Part shown: positions 1 through 8,141 of the stretch, piece by piece
How positions within the stretch are numbered: the first letter of the stretch is position 1
Layout of the letters: the number at the start of each line of letters is the position of its first letter
DNA from: Gammaproteobacteria bacterium
GTDB taxonomy: Bacteria > Pseudomonadota > Gammaproteobacteria > Pseudomonadales > Pseudomonadaceae
NCBI GenBank assembly: GCA_012513235.1
Contig: JAAZCO010000347.1
Span: forward strand, 1-36,189
Length of the DNA: 36,189 nucleotides
Direction: 5' to 3'
Translations under genes and position numbers: made by a program
Notes under the pieces: model-generated
Told to the model about the DNA's origin: nothing
The model's database searches: none
The model's input: the letters and a program-made list of their open reading frames with translations, nothing else

Positions 1-592
1 CACCCTTGGGGTAAGTCGCGCGGGTCATGGCCGTTAAAATGCCATCGGGGTGCACCGAGTTACAACGAATACGGTAGCGCTTTAAGCGACAGTCCGCCGC
101 CACTGCACGGGTTAACGCCGCCACTGCGCCTTTACTGGCACAGTATGCGACGTAATCTTCTTTGCCTGCTAAAGCGGCAATAGACGACATATTGACAATC
201 GAGCCGCCCTGTTTTTTCATCACTGCAATCGCCGCTTTACAGCCAAGGAACACGCTGTCGGCATTGACATTCATTAAGCGCTTCCAGTCTTCATAGCTGG
301 ACTCTTCGATATCACCCGCAATTAAAATACCGGCATTATTGACCAAGATATCCAGCTTGCCAAAGCTGTCGACAGCACGATCCACTACCTGCTGCCAACC
401 TTGCGGGTCGGTGACATCGTGACGCACAAAAGTGGCGCCAATTTCTGTCGCGATACGTGCGCCATCTACCTCATTGAGGTCTGACATCAGCACCTGTGCG
501 CCCTCACTGACAAACAGACGCGCTACAGCTTCGCCAACACCACTGGCAGCGCCAGTGACAATCGCTACTTTTCCAGACAGTCTTTTACTCAT
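1..592 (-). CDS. SDR-family alcohol/hydroxysteroid-type dehydrogenase, partial
   Basis: This is a short-chain dehydrogenase whose C-terminus lies beyond the left edge, leaving 197 codons. The start at 592 gives MSKRLSGKVAIVTGA and has an AAGGAAAG ribosome site. Visible SDR hallmarks are the N-terminal TGxxxGxG cofactor loop (TGAASGVG), NNAG near residue 87, the catalytic serine in NMSSIAAL, and YxxxK as YCASK. These define a classical NAD(P)(H)-dependent oxidoreductase acting on a hydroxyl or keto group in the cytosol. It starts 10 bp after the flavoprotein stop, so the two are almost certainly cotranscribed. The pairing with a ketosteroid-dehydrogenase-like protein suggests a polycyclic alcohol substrate, but SDR specificity cannot be read from sequence alone. 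Confidence 0.9.
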   Translation of the reverse strand, partial: MSKRLSGKVAIVTGAASGVGEAVARLFVSEGAQVLMSDLNEVDGARIATEIGATFVRHDVTDPQGWQQVVDRAVDSFGKLDILVNNAGILIAGDIEESSYEDWKRLMNVNADSVFLGCKAAIAVMKKQGGSIVNMSSIAALAGKEDYVAYCASKGAVAALTRAVAADCRLKRYRIRCNSVHPDGILTAMTRATYPKG

Positions 593-602
593 ACTGCTTT
601 CC

Positions 603-2318
603 TTATTTTTGTGCAGCGGCATCTAACGCAGCAATGTAACCAAAGGTCATCGCTGGACCCAAGGTACCGCCCGCACCAGGATAGGTGGTGCCCATCACCG
701 AAGCCGAGGTATTACCGATCGCATACAAGCCTTTAATCACCTGACCATCGGGCTTGACGACCTGCGCATGTTCGTTGGTTAACAAGCCACCTTTAGTACC
801 AATATCACCGCCCTGAATCGGCATCGCGTAAAATGGACCTTTGGCGACGGGGGCTAAGCAAGGATTTGGAGTGACATTGCTATCACCATAGTAGCGATCA
901 AATACGTTACCACCGCGACCGAAATCTTCATCCACACCGGTTTGCGCGTAGTGATTGATTTTCTTAACCGTATCTTTTAAACCAGCGACATCAACACCAA
1001 TTTTTTGTGCCAATTCTTCCAGTGTGTCGGCTTTATAGTAGAGCTTATTCAGCCACTCTTTGCGCAGACGCATATCAGGCATAATCTGCCCCGGCATTAA
1101 TGGGCCCATGGCGTAGTTAAAGCGGAACTTGGCATCAAACACCACCCAACTCGGAAACGTCTTACCTGCAGTTTTTTTATTATCGGCATACATAGCCGTG
1201 ACAAACTCAAGATAAGGAGTTGCTTCATTCACAAAACGCTGGCCTAAACTGTTCACCACAATCGCGCCTGGGAAAGCTCGCTCAGCAAACACACCACGGG
1301 CTTTGGCTTCACCTGGCACTAAAAATGAAGGCGTCCACCACGCCCAATCCAATAATGCAGTAGCTGCACCGAGCTTCTGTCCAGCTTCGAGTGCCGCACC
1401 GGTATTAGCGCCTTCTGGCGTCGTGCTCCACTCCACCTTATTCGGCTGCGGCAGGTATTTCTCACGTAGCACAGGATTTTGCTCAAAGCCTCCAGCCGCT
1501 AAAATGACACCTCGACTAGCACCAATACGCTGCTGCTGACCATTACGCTCGACCACCACACCACAGACGCGGCCGTTTTCTTCAATTAACTCAATAAAGT
1601 TAGTGTTGAGCCATACAGGCACACCCCTATCAATCAACGACGCACGCAAGCTCGCCACTAAGGCATTACCTAAAGCAGTCCGACGGTCACGTTTTTGGCC
1701 GGTTTTTTTACGCCACCTAAAATCCATTTTATAGCGCAGCATCATCCACATCACCATCAAACGCCAGCCACGCGACTTTGACATCGCTATATGCGCTTGA
1801 CGGGCGGTCCAAGAGATACTCCCCATAAGCATATTCCCGCGTGAGGCCTCGCGCAGGTTTGGCAGTTCATCTTTCAACGCCGTAATATCAAATAACTCAG
1901 GATCGAGGGTACGACCACCAGGCAAAAACCCTTCATATTGCGGGTAGTAATCTGGATATTTTTCTGCAACAGCGTAACGTACACGCGAGTTATCCTCTAA
2001 CCACTTGATCATCTCCGGTGCTTTTTCAATATACTTACGCACGCGGACTTCATCGATATCGTCACCAATGGCATTTTTCAGATAGGTCCAAGCTTTTTCC
2101 GGACTGTCTTGGCCTCCCTTGGCTTTAAAGTAATGGTTGCAAGGGATCCAAATACCGCCACCTGACAACGCGGATGTGCCACCGTATTTGTCGGTTTTCT
2201 CGACAACCAGCACCCGCAGCCCTTGTGCTGCAGCAGTTACCGCAGAGGTTAAGGCGCCAGCACCCGAGCCCACTACCACCAGATCATAATCTGTATTAAA
2301 TTCACTTTTAGCAGTCAT
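603..2318 (-). CDS. FAD-dependent 3-ketosteroid dehydrogenase-like flavoprotein
   Basis: The 571-residue protein belongs to the FAD-binding-2 (fumarate reductase/KstD) family. The N-terminal dinucleotide fold GSGAGALTSAV follows DYDLVVV at residues 11-28, then EKTDKYGGTSALSGGG binds the flavin. The C-terminus carries Y546 and G550 in TTYPGAGGTLGPAMTFGY, which match the spacing of the catalytic Tyr and Gly described in 3-ketosteroid delta1-dehydrogenases. The length also fits that family. It would introduce a C=C bond next to a ring ketone, passing electrons to an acceptor. The related delta4-(5alpha) enzymes cannot be excluded. It lies downstream of a terminator and upstream of an SDR. I see no clear copy of the shared 17-bp box in front of it, so it may depend on read-through or another promoter. 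Confidence 0.85.
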   Translation of the reverse strand: MTAKSEFNTDYDLVVVGSGAGALTSAVTAAAQGLRVLVVEKTDKYGGTSALSGGGIWIPCNHYFKAKGGQDSPEKAWTYLKNAIGDDIDEVRVRKYIEKAPEMIKWLEDNSRVRYAVAEKYPDYYPQYEGFLPGGRTLDPELFDITALKDELPNLREASRGNMLMGSISWTARQAHIAMSKSRGWRLMVMWMMLRYKMDFRWRKKTGQKRDRRTALGNALVASLRASLIDRGVPVWLNTNFIELIEENGRVCGVVVERNGQQQRIGASRGVILAAGGFEQNPVLREKYLPQPNKVEWSTTPEGANTGAALEAGQKLGAATALLDWAWWTPSFLVPGEAKARGVFAERAFPGAIVVNSLGQRFVNEATPYLEFVTAMYADNKKTAGKTFPSWVVFDAKFRFNYAMGPLMPGQIMPDMRLRKEWLNKLYYKADTLEELAQKIGVDVAGLKDTVKKINHYAQTGVDEDFGRGGNVFDRYYGDSNVTPNPCLAPVAKGPFYAMPIQGGDIGTKGGLLTNEHAQVVKPDGQVIKGLYAIGNTSASVMGTTYPGAGGTLGPAMTFGYIAALDAAAQK

Positions 2319-2351
2319 CTACACACCTGTCTTAGTCACTGAGTTGGCAAG

Positions 2352-2385
2352 CAAAAACCGTCGCGCTACTTAGAGTGCGCGACGG
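2352..2385 (-). terminator. Rho-independent terminator after the HsaA-like gene
   Basis: A perfect 9-bp stem, CCGTCGCGC paired with GCGCGACGG, encloses a 10-nt loop. On the minus strand it is followed by TTTTTGC. It sits 9 bp past the stop of the monooxygenase gene and before the flavoprotein gene, so it partly or fully separates these two transcription units. Confidence 0.85.
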
Positions 2386-2394
2386 AAACACTTT

Positions 2395-3585
2395 TTAAAC
2401 GTAAGGATCAGGGTTAGGCAGACCGAGCTGGACTGTGCCATAGGCACGCGCATAGGCCGCCATGTTATTCGCAATATGACCGCGCGCCTGATGAATATCA
2501 CGGAAGATGCGTTCGACTGGATTAGTCTTATAGAGTCCAGACGCAGCCATTGACCTCAGCAACAAGCTCACTTTCTCAGCGCAGGTGTTGGTCACATAAG
2601 CCGACTGATAGCGGTACAGCAAACGCATTTCCACATCAGGCAATTCGCCTTTGTGAGCAATCTCTAGCAGTTCACCGTAGTTGCGGTGCAAGACCAGCTT
2701 GAGCATATCCAAGGTTAAGATTGCATCGGCTATCGTATCCTGAGCCAATGGATCTTCAGCTGTTTTAGCACCATGCTTACCGATGTGCTTCGCCGCATTG
2801 TCACAAAACTCGTTAATAGCGCCTTGTAACGCACCTAAGGCTGAAGTGGACACTGCACGAGTAAAGACCTGCGCAAAGGGAATCGCAAAGATCGGATTGG
2901 TGTTTTCTTTCAGACCTGGAGTGGCTTCAGGTGAGCTGTTATTGGTGCGCTGCACACGGTGCGCCGGAACAAAAGCATCATCCACGATAATATCGTGACT
3001 GCCCGTCCCACGCAGACCCAGCACATCCCAGTTACGCTCAATGCGATAGTCAGCTAAAGGCACTAGGAACGTACCATGCTCCACACCTTCGCCATTCTCA
3101 TCAGGCGGTAAAATACCACCCAGCAATGTCCACTCGCAATGCTCGCAACCACTAGAGAAACCCCAGCGACCGCTGATGCGATAGCCACCTTCAACCGGTG
3201 TCACTTTCGCCACAGGCATATAGGTTGAGCCGACTAAGGTATCTTGACTTACACCCCAGACATCTTGCTGAGCTTGCTCAGGGTAACGCGCTAACTGCCA
3301 TGGGTGCACACCCATCACGCCATAAATCCACGCAGTGGACATACAGCCTTCAGCCAGTGCCATTTGAATTTCAAAGAAGGTACGAGGATCAACTTCAAAG
3401 CCACCATGACGCTTAGGTTGCATCGCTTTGAATAAACCTGCGGCCTGCATCTCTGCAATGGTTTCATCAGGGATTTTAAGATCATGCCCTGCTTGGGTGG
3501 AGCGCGCTTTTAACGCTGGAATCATTTTGCGCGCACTTTCGATGAGCTCGAGTTCTTTTGTTGTTTTCTTATGAGCGATAGCCAT
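2395..3585 (-). CDS. Acyl-CoA dehydrogenase-fold flavin-dependent monooxygenase (HsaA/TesA2-like)
   Basis: The 396-residue protein has the acyl-CoA dehydrogenase fold. Its length and motifs (an N-terminal helical segment with DLKIPDETIAEMQAAGLF, mid-domain GRWGFSSGCEHCEW, and C-terminal RDIHQARGHIANN) fit the group D two-component hydroxylases such as HsaA of steroid catabolism. That group uses reduced flavin and O2 to hydroxylate a phenol ring. The flavin reductase at 5499-6503 is the obvious partner. Genuine acyl-CoA dehydrogenases usually carry a catalytic Glu in a different context, which I do not see. It is transcribed alone from a box promoter and ends at a strong terminator. Substrate assignment to a secosteroid phenol is inference, and other phenols such as hydroxyphenylacetate or indole derivatives remain possible. 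Confidence 0.82.
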   Translation of the reverse strand: MAIAHKKTTKELELIESARKMIPALKARSTQAGHDLKIPDETIAEMQAAGLFKAMQPKRHGGFEVDPRTFFEIQMALAEGCMSTAWIYGVMGVHPWQLARYPEQAQQDVWGVSQDTLVGSTYMPVAKVTPVEGGYRISGRWGFSSGCEHCEWTLLGGILPPDENGEGVEHGTFLVPLADYRIERNWDVLGLRGTGSHDIIVDDAFVPAHRVQRTNNSSPEATPGLKENTNPIFAIPFAQVFTRAVSTSALGALQGAINEFCDNAAKHIGKHGAKTAEDPLAQDTIADAILTLDMLKLVLHRNYGELLEIAHKGELPDVEMRLLYRYQSAYVTNTCAEKVSLLLRSMAASGLYKTNPVERIFRDIHQARGHIANNMAAYARAYGTVQLGLPNPDPYV

Positions 3586-3634
3586 AATTAGTTCTCTCAG
3601 TGATTTACGCAGCTAGTGTTTTTCAATGTTTTAT

Positions 3635-3678
3635 GATTATCAGCGCACACCACCCACCTCTCATCGTCAAACTGGACT
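3635..3678 (-). promoter_or_regulatory. Box promoter of the HsaA-like gene
   Basis: Read on the minus strand, AGTCCAGTTTGACGATG (3678 to 3662) is followed after 20 bp by a GATAAT -10 hexamer (3641 to 3636). The geometry is identical to the promoter at 5419. The position is about 50 bp upstream of the start codon. The rest of the 3586-3802 gap shows no convincing gene. Confidence 0.7.
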
Positions 3679-3802
3679 AGGAATTAATGAACACCCCAAG
3701 TCAGCAGTTAGACCTTGGTATTCACATACAGCACGCTCACAATTATTTTACTTATGCAGCCTGCCCTGCCTGAGCCAAACCCAACACCTAAGCCTCAAAA
3801 GC

Positions 3803-3838
3803 AAAAAGCCCGAGCACAGTTCAACCGTGCTCGGGCTT
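3803..3838 (-). terminator. Rho-independent terminator after the ALDH gene
   Basis: A perfect 12-bp stem, AAGCCCGAGCAC with GTGCTCGGGCTT, has a 9-nt loop. On the minus strand it runs into TTTGCTTTTG. It lies 16 bp beyond the ALDH stop codon. Confidence 0.92.
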
Positions 3839-3854
3839 GATGTTAGAGTCCTAC

Positions 3855-5285
3855 TTAACGCGTCACTTGCGCAGCCATAGCTGCAGCAAAATGCTCAGGG
3901 AAAGGCGGCAACATGCCCCACTCAGCACGCGGATCAACCGGCGCACCTTGGAACACCGTACGCGCATGACTGAACTCAAGGAAACCATCACGACCGTGAT
4001 AATGCCCCATACCCGACGCGCCTACCCCACCAAAGGGTGCATCTTCCATCGCAGCGTGCATCAACGCATCATTGAGCGTGACACCACCGGACAAGGTGTG
4101 ATCTAACACATAATCCTGCTCAGCTTGATCTTGCCCGAAGTAATACAGCGCCAAGGGTCGACCACCACTGTTGATCTCTTGCACCACATGCTTAATATCA
4201 CTGTAAGTCAGCAATACAAAAGCCGGACCAAAGATTTCATGCTGCATAATGTCAGACAGCAACGGTGGATTAATCACAATACTCAACGGATGCTTGCGCC
4301 CCACTGCCGGTACGCCAACATCAGGGCAACGTACAACTTCTGCGCCTTCTTCTTGCGCCTGCGCCACATAACCTGCGACACGCGCTAAATGCTGCACATT
4401 CACCACAGCAGTATAGTCAGGGTTATTTTCTACGGTTGGATACAGCGCACTGTAAGTTTCACAAAAAGCACTGACAAACTCATCGCGCGCTGCAACAGGC
4501 ACATACACAAGGTCCGGTGAGATACACAACTGCCCGCCATTCATACCTTTAGCGATAGCTAAACGACGCGCTGCTTCACGGATATCAGCCGTTTCACTGA
4601 TAATCACCGGCGACTTACCACCTAATTCCAAAGTAACTGGCACCAAGTTATCTGCCGCGGCCCGCATAATCTTTTTGCCAACTTCGGTGCTACCGGTAAA
4701 TACCAAGTGATCAAAAGGCATACCGGCAAACGCCTGCCCCACTTCAACACCACCGGTAATCACTGCCACATCCAACGGGTCAAAACACTCACCAATGGCC
4801 TTAGCTAAAACGCGCGCAGTTTCTGGCGCAACTTCCGAGGGCTTAAGTACCGCACGGTTACCCGCTGACAATGCGGAAGCAAGCGGACTCAGCAGGGTAA
4901 AGATTGGCGCATTCCAGGTACCAATAATACCCACTGTGCCCTTAGGCTTATATTGCACCCAAGCTTGCGCACCCATTTGATCATAAGGAGAAAACACTTG
5001 ACGCGACTCAGAACCAACCCACTGCTCTAGGTTGTCACGCGCATGCTTAAGGGAGTTAAGAGAGCCCAAAATATCATTCATCAAGCTAAAACCTTGATGG
5101 CGCCCACCGAAATCGGCTTCCATAGCAGTGCATAGTTCTTGGTGATGATCGACCAACAAATCAATCGCGGTTTGCAATCGGCGCTTACGTGTCTCTACAT
5201 CGACCACACCTTGCTCGTCTGTCGCTTGTCGATGCTGTTTAAGCAAGTCAGACAATTCTTGTGATGTTGCTAACTGAGCGCTCAT
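3855..5285 (-). CDS. NAD(P)-dependent aldehyde dehydrogenase, coniferyl-aldehyde-dehydrogenase-like
   Basis: The 476-residue ALDH-superfamily protein has catalytic Cys254 in GGQLCISPD, the general base Glu220 in VTLELGGKSP, oxyanion-hole Asn125 in GTWNAPIF and cofactor Lys148 in VLKPSE. The C-terminus contains GGVGASGMGHYHGRDGFLEFSH, split here by its usual turn. The sequence style is that of coniferyl aldehyde dehydrogenase (CalB-type), which oxidises aromatic or long-chain aldehydes to acids. The start at 5285 has a GGAGAG ribosome site. It is a single-gene unit with its own box promoter and a strong terminator, divergent from the flavin-reductase operon. Its likely role is to oxidise an aldehyde released during breakdown of the side chain or ring. 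The actual substrate is unknown. Confidence 0.9.
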   Translation of the reverse strand: MSAQLATSQELSDLLKQHRQATDEQGVVDVETRKRRLQTAIDLLVDHHQELCTAMEADFGGRHQGFSLMNDILGSLNSLKHARDNLEQWVGSESRQVFSPYDQMGAQAWVQYKPKGTVGIIGTWNAPIFTLLSPLASALSAGNRAVLKPSEVAPETARVLAKAIGECFDPLDVAVITGGVEVGQAFAGMPFDHLVFTGSTEVGKKIMRAAADNLVPVTLELGGKSPVIISETADIREAARRLAIAKGMNGGQLCISPDLVYVPVAARDEFVSAFCETYSALYPTVENNPDYTAVVNVQHLARVAGYVAQAQEEGAEVVRCPDVGVPAVGRKHPLSIVINPPLLSDIMQHEIFGPAFVLLTYSDIKHVVQEINSGGRPLALYYFGQDQAEQDYVLDHTLSGGVTLNDALMHAAMEDAPFGGVGASGMGHYHGRDGFLEFSHARTVFQGAPVDPRAEWGMLPPFPEHFAAAMAAQVTR

Positions 5286-5327
5286 GGACTCTCCTTATTG
5301 TATTTATTTTTTGGTCTTAGATTTTAG

Positions 5328-5368
5328 CTTAGAAGCACCCTCCCAAGGCCGCCTCGTCTATTCGGACG
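5328..5368 (-). promoter_or_regulatory. Palindromic box promoter of the ALDH gene
   Basis: On the minus strand CGTCCGAATAGACGAGG (5368 to 5352) carries the most symmetric core of the set, CGTC-N6-GACG. A TCTAAG or TAAGCT -10-like hexamer lies 18-20 bp further on. Read on the plus strand the same palindrome gives GGACGATA, so it could also contribute to the divergent operon. Confidence 0.6.
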
Positions 5369-5418
5369 ATAACCGCAAAACCCTTGATTTTACAGCGTTT
5401 GCAGGGTGATTTATCGAT

Positions 5419-5461
5419 AGTCCATAGAGACGATGTTTAACCCCTGCTGCCACATGATAAT
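5419..5461 (+). promoter_or_regulatory. Box promoter of the flavin-reductase/meta-cleavage operon
   Basis: AGTCCATAGAGACGATG (5419-5435) is followed after 20 bp by GATAAT (5456-5461) as part of TGATAAT. The start codon is 37 bp further on. Box and -10 spacing match the promoter of the HsaA-like gene exactly, which suggests the two components of the monooxygenase are co-induced. Confidence 0.7.
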
Positions 5462-5498
5462 CAAGTCAACATAGCATGACTAAACGAGGTGCTTCACT

Positions 5499-6503
5499 AT
5501 GGCCAAAGCCAGCTTTGACCCGCAAGAGTTTCGCTCAGCATTGAGCACATTTACCACCGGCGTGACTATTATCACCACGCGTGCCGAAAACGGCGATCCT
5601 GTTGGCATTACAGCGAACAGTTTCAACTCGGTATCGCTGAATCCACCGATGGTACTGTGGAGCCTGGACAAGTCTGCCATGAGTTTATCGGCATTCACTA
5701 GCAACAAACACTGGAACGTACACATTCTCTCCAGCGAGCAAGAGTCCTTATCCGGCCGTTTTGCTTCGCGAGGAGAAGAGAAGTTTAAGGGTTTGGACTT
5801 AGAGCCAGGGATGAATAATATCCCGTTATTGCGCAACTGTACTGCACGCTTTAATTGCCGGACTGCCTTTATTTATGAAGGCGGTGATCATATGATTTTT
5901 GTTGGTGAAGTGCTGGGCTTTGACAAGTCAGACCTACCACCACTGGCCTTCCAAAGCGGTTTGTATGCACTGGCAGCAAGAAAGCCGCGCGAAGGCGTGC
6001 AACTCAGTGCAGCGCCAACGCCTGAGTGCAGCTACACCGAAGATCTACTGGGTTACTTAGCAGGTCGTGCGCACTTCCAATTGGTTGCCACCCTACAAAA
6101 TGTACTGAAAACTCAACAGCTCAATGAGAAGCAGTTTTTTATTCTGTCGGTACTGAGCATTCAAGACAGCTTAACTCTGGAAGAAATCAACCAGTTTGTT
6201 GAATACACCGGCGGCGCCGTATCGATTGAAGAAATGGCACAACTCGAAGAGCTGCAGCATATAGTGCTAGTGCAGAAAAATGGCGATCAGTGCTATGTAT
6301 TAACCGCTGACGGCCGTGATGCATCACTCAAGCAAATTGCTGTTGCCAAAGCTGTTGAAGAACAAATTGCTAAGCAAATTGGCCATGGTGATGTAGAGGC
6401 TTTAAAAATCCTCCTCAAACGTGTGATTAAGGCCACTGATCTTGATCTGCCTGATCTATGGGCCACTAAAGAAGAAAACAACGCTAAAAAAACTGCATCA
6501 TAA
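5499..6503 (+). CDS. Flavin reductase with C-terminal MarR-like domain
   Basis: The 334-residue protein has an N-terminal flavin reductase domain at about residues 8-165 (FRSALSTFTTGVTIIT, GITANSFNSVSLNPP, and a C-terminal GGDHMIFVGEV region typical of HpaC/HsaB-like proteins). It supplies reduced flavin to a monooxygenase, most likely the HsaA-like protein. Residues of about 185-320 form an added helical domain resembling a MarR winged helix (FFILSVLSIQDSLTLEEINQFV, then a wing-like QKNGDQCYVLTADG). The known precedent is the C1 reductase of Acinetobacter p-hydroxyphenylacetate hydroxylase, whose MarR-like tail binds substrate and stimulates reduction. Usual HsaB-type reductases are only about 170-190 residues. 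It heads the operon; the next gene starts 19 bp later. Confidence 0.88.
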   Translation: MAKASFDPQEFRSALSTFTTGVTIITTRAENGDPVGITANSFNSVSLNPPMVLWSLDKSAMSLSAFTSNKHWNVHILSSEQESLSGRFASRGEEKFKGLDLEPGMNNIPLLRNCTARFNCRTAFIYEGGDHMIFVGEVLGFDKSDLPPLAFQSGLYALAARKPREGVQLSAAPTPECSYTEDLLGYLAGRAHFQLVATLQNVLKTQQLNEKQFFILSVLSIQDSLTLEEINQFVEYTGGAVSIEEMAQLEELQHIVLVQKNGDQCYVLTADGRDASLKQIAVAKAVEEQIAKQIGHGDVEALKILLKRVIKATDLDLPDLWATKEENNAKKTAS

Positions 6504-6522
6504 TAATAAAAAGGGATACACA

Positions 6523-7296
6523 ATGAGTTTAATTGACCGATTTAGCCTAAACGGCAGCGTCGCTGTAATCACTGGAGCAGGTAAAGGTATCGGCCGCGCG
6601 ATTGCCTTTGCTTATGCTGAAGCAGGCGCGCAGGTTGTGTGCGCTGCTCGCACCCTCAGTGATGTGGAAGCGGTTGCAAGCGCAATCAAAGCCAAAGGCG
6701 GTGACGCCATTGCCGTGGCCTGCGACGTCACTTGCGCCGACAGTCGCGAAGCTTTAATACAGCAAGCCGTTGCAGCATTCGGTAAGGTCACTCATTTAGT
6801 TAATAATGCCGGCGGTGGTGGCCCGAACGACCCAGCAACAATGCCTTGGCAAGAACTGGATCGTTTGTTGAATTTCAATGTCACCACCCCCTACCATCTG
6901 ATTCAGCTGTGCGTACCACACATGCGTGCAGCCGGTGGCGGTAACGTCATCAATATCAGCTCGGTCGCAGCGAACTATATCCAGAAAAATTTTAGCGCCT
7001 ATGGCACCGCCAAAGCGGCGTTAGTGCATATGACTAAACTGCTGTCACAAGATTTTGCCCCAGAGATTCGCATCAATGCAATTTCACCCGGCCCAATCCT
7101 CACCGACGCGCTCGACAAGGTGATGCCAGCAGCGGTCAAAGAGATCATGACCAAAAACACACCACTGCAGCGCTTAGGCGAAGTGGAAGATATCTCTGCT
7201 GCAGCTTTGTACTTTGCATCGCCAGCCTCCGGCTGGGTCTCGGGCAAAATCTTGGATATTGACGGCGGTGCCGGCGTCAGTGTGTTCCCTAGCTAA
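6523..7296 (+). CDS. SDR-family oxidoreductase, 7-alpha-hydroxysteroid dehydrogenase-like
   Basis: A 257-residue classical SDR with TGAGKGIG near the N-terminus, NNAGGGGPN, serine in NISSVAAN, and YGTAK as the catalytic YxxxK. The run NNAGGGGP is also seen in E. coli HdhA-type 7-alpha-hydroxysteroid dehydrogenases, but the assignment is by resemblance only. I chose the ATG at 6523, which has an AAGGGA ribosome site; an in-frame ATG at 6442 lies inside the preceding gene. It sits between the flavin reductase and the hydratase in a plus-strand operon. It probably oxidises a ring or side-chain hydroxyl of the operon's substrate with NAD(P)+. Confidence 0.9.
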   Translation: MSLIDRFSLNGSVAVITGAGKGIGRAIAFAYAEAGAQVVCAARTLSDVEAVASAIKAKGGDAIAVACDVTCADSREALIQQAVAAFGKVTHLVNNAGGGGPNDPATMPWQELDRLLNFNVTTPYHLIQLCVPHMRAAGGGNVINISSVAANYIQKNFSAYGTAKAALVHMTKLLSQDFAPEIRINAISPGPILTDALDKVMPAAVKEIMTKNTPLQRLGEVEDISAAALYFASPASGWVSGKILDIDGGAGVSVFPS

Positions 7297-7321
7297 AACA
7301 TACCAGCGGAGACAGAAGATC

Positions 7322-8116
7322 ATGATTGACGAAACAGTGATTAAACAACTCGGCGACGAACTGTTTGAAGCATTGCAGTCCAGCACCAGCCTCGCGCCGC
7401 TGACCGAACGCTACCCTGATATCACCATTGAGCAGGCGTACCAGATTTCTTTGCAGTTTCTCCAGCGTCGCGAAGCGGCTGGGCAAAAACTGATTGGTAA
7501 AAAAATCGGTGTCACCTCTAAAGCCGTGCAAGACATGCTCAATGTCCACCAGCCTGACTTTGGCTTCCTCACCGACGCCATGCAAGTTGCAGACGGCAGT
7601 GCCGTGAGCAAAGCTGAGCATTGCTTAGTGCAACCACGCGCTGAAGGTGAAATTGCTTTTATCCTTAAAGCCGACCTCAACGGTCCAGGCATTACTGCCA
7701 GCGACGTCTTGGCTGCCACTGAATATGTGGTGCCCTGCTTTGAAATCGTCGATTCACGTATTCGTGATTGGAAGATTGCCATTGAAGACACTGTGGCTGA
7801 CAACGCTTCATGTGGCGTGTTTGCCTTAGGCTCTGCACGCATCGACCCACGTACTGTGGATCTGGCCAAGGTTGAGCTGACCATGACTAAAAATGGCGAG
7901 CCGGCTGGCAGCGGTTTGGGTTCAGCGGTACAAGGTCACCCTTGCGAAGCCGTGGCTTGGTTGGCCAACACGCTAGGTAAGTTGGGCATTCCCTTCCGTA
8001 AAGGCGAAATTATTCTGTCGGGCGCATTGGCACCTTTGGTTCCAGTGACGGCTGGCGACCGTATCGAAATGAATATCACCGGACTTGGTTCTGCCAGTCT
8101 GACGTTTACCGACTGA
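7322..8116 (+). CDS. 2-hydroxypenta-2,4-dienoate (2-oxopent-4-enoate) hydratase
   Basis: A 264-residue fumarylacetoacetase-fold protein of the MhpD/TesE/HsaE type. It adds water to 2-hydroxypenta-2,4-dienoate to give 4-hydroxy-2-oxovalerate. Supporting motifs are GKKIGVTSKAVQ, QPRAEGEIAFIL with the metal-binding acidic residues, and FEIVDSRIRDWKI. The start at 7322 follows a GCGGAGA ribosome site; upstream in-frame codons belong to the SDR gene. It is followed by the acetaldehyde dehydrogenase and aldolase in the canonical hydratase-dehydrogenase-aldolase order, which makes the assignment firm. A decarboxylase of the same fold (DmpH/NahK type) is the main alternative, but the neighbours favour a hydratase. 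Confidence 0.92.
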   Translation: MIDETVIKQLGDELFEALQSSTSLAPLTERYPDITIEQAYQISLQFLQRREAAGQKLIGKKIGVTSKAVQDMLNVHQPDFGFLTDAMQVADGSAVSKAEHCLVQPRAEGEIAFILKADLNGPGITASDVLAATEYVVPCFEIVDSRIRDWKIAIEDTVADNASCGVFALGSARIDPRTVDLAKVELTMTKNGEPAGSGLGSAVQGHPCEAVAWLANTLGKLGIPFRKGEIILSGALAPLVPVTAGDRIEMNITGLGSASLTFTD

Positions 8117-8141
8117 AGCAGTTAACGGAGAGCACACTATT

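Noticed and set aside
5480..5836. Minus-strand gene of 118 codons opposite the flavin reductase
   Set aside because: It is a shadow of a well-supported coding frame with no ribosome site or recognisable motif; the same applies to other antisense frames such as 7411-7884, 27393-27692 and 35324-35629.
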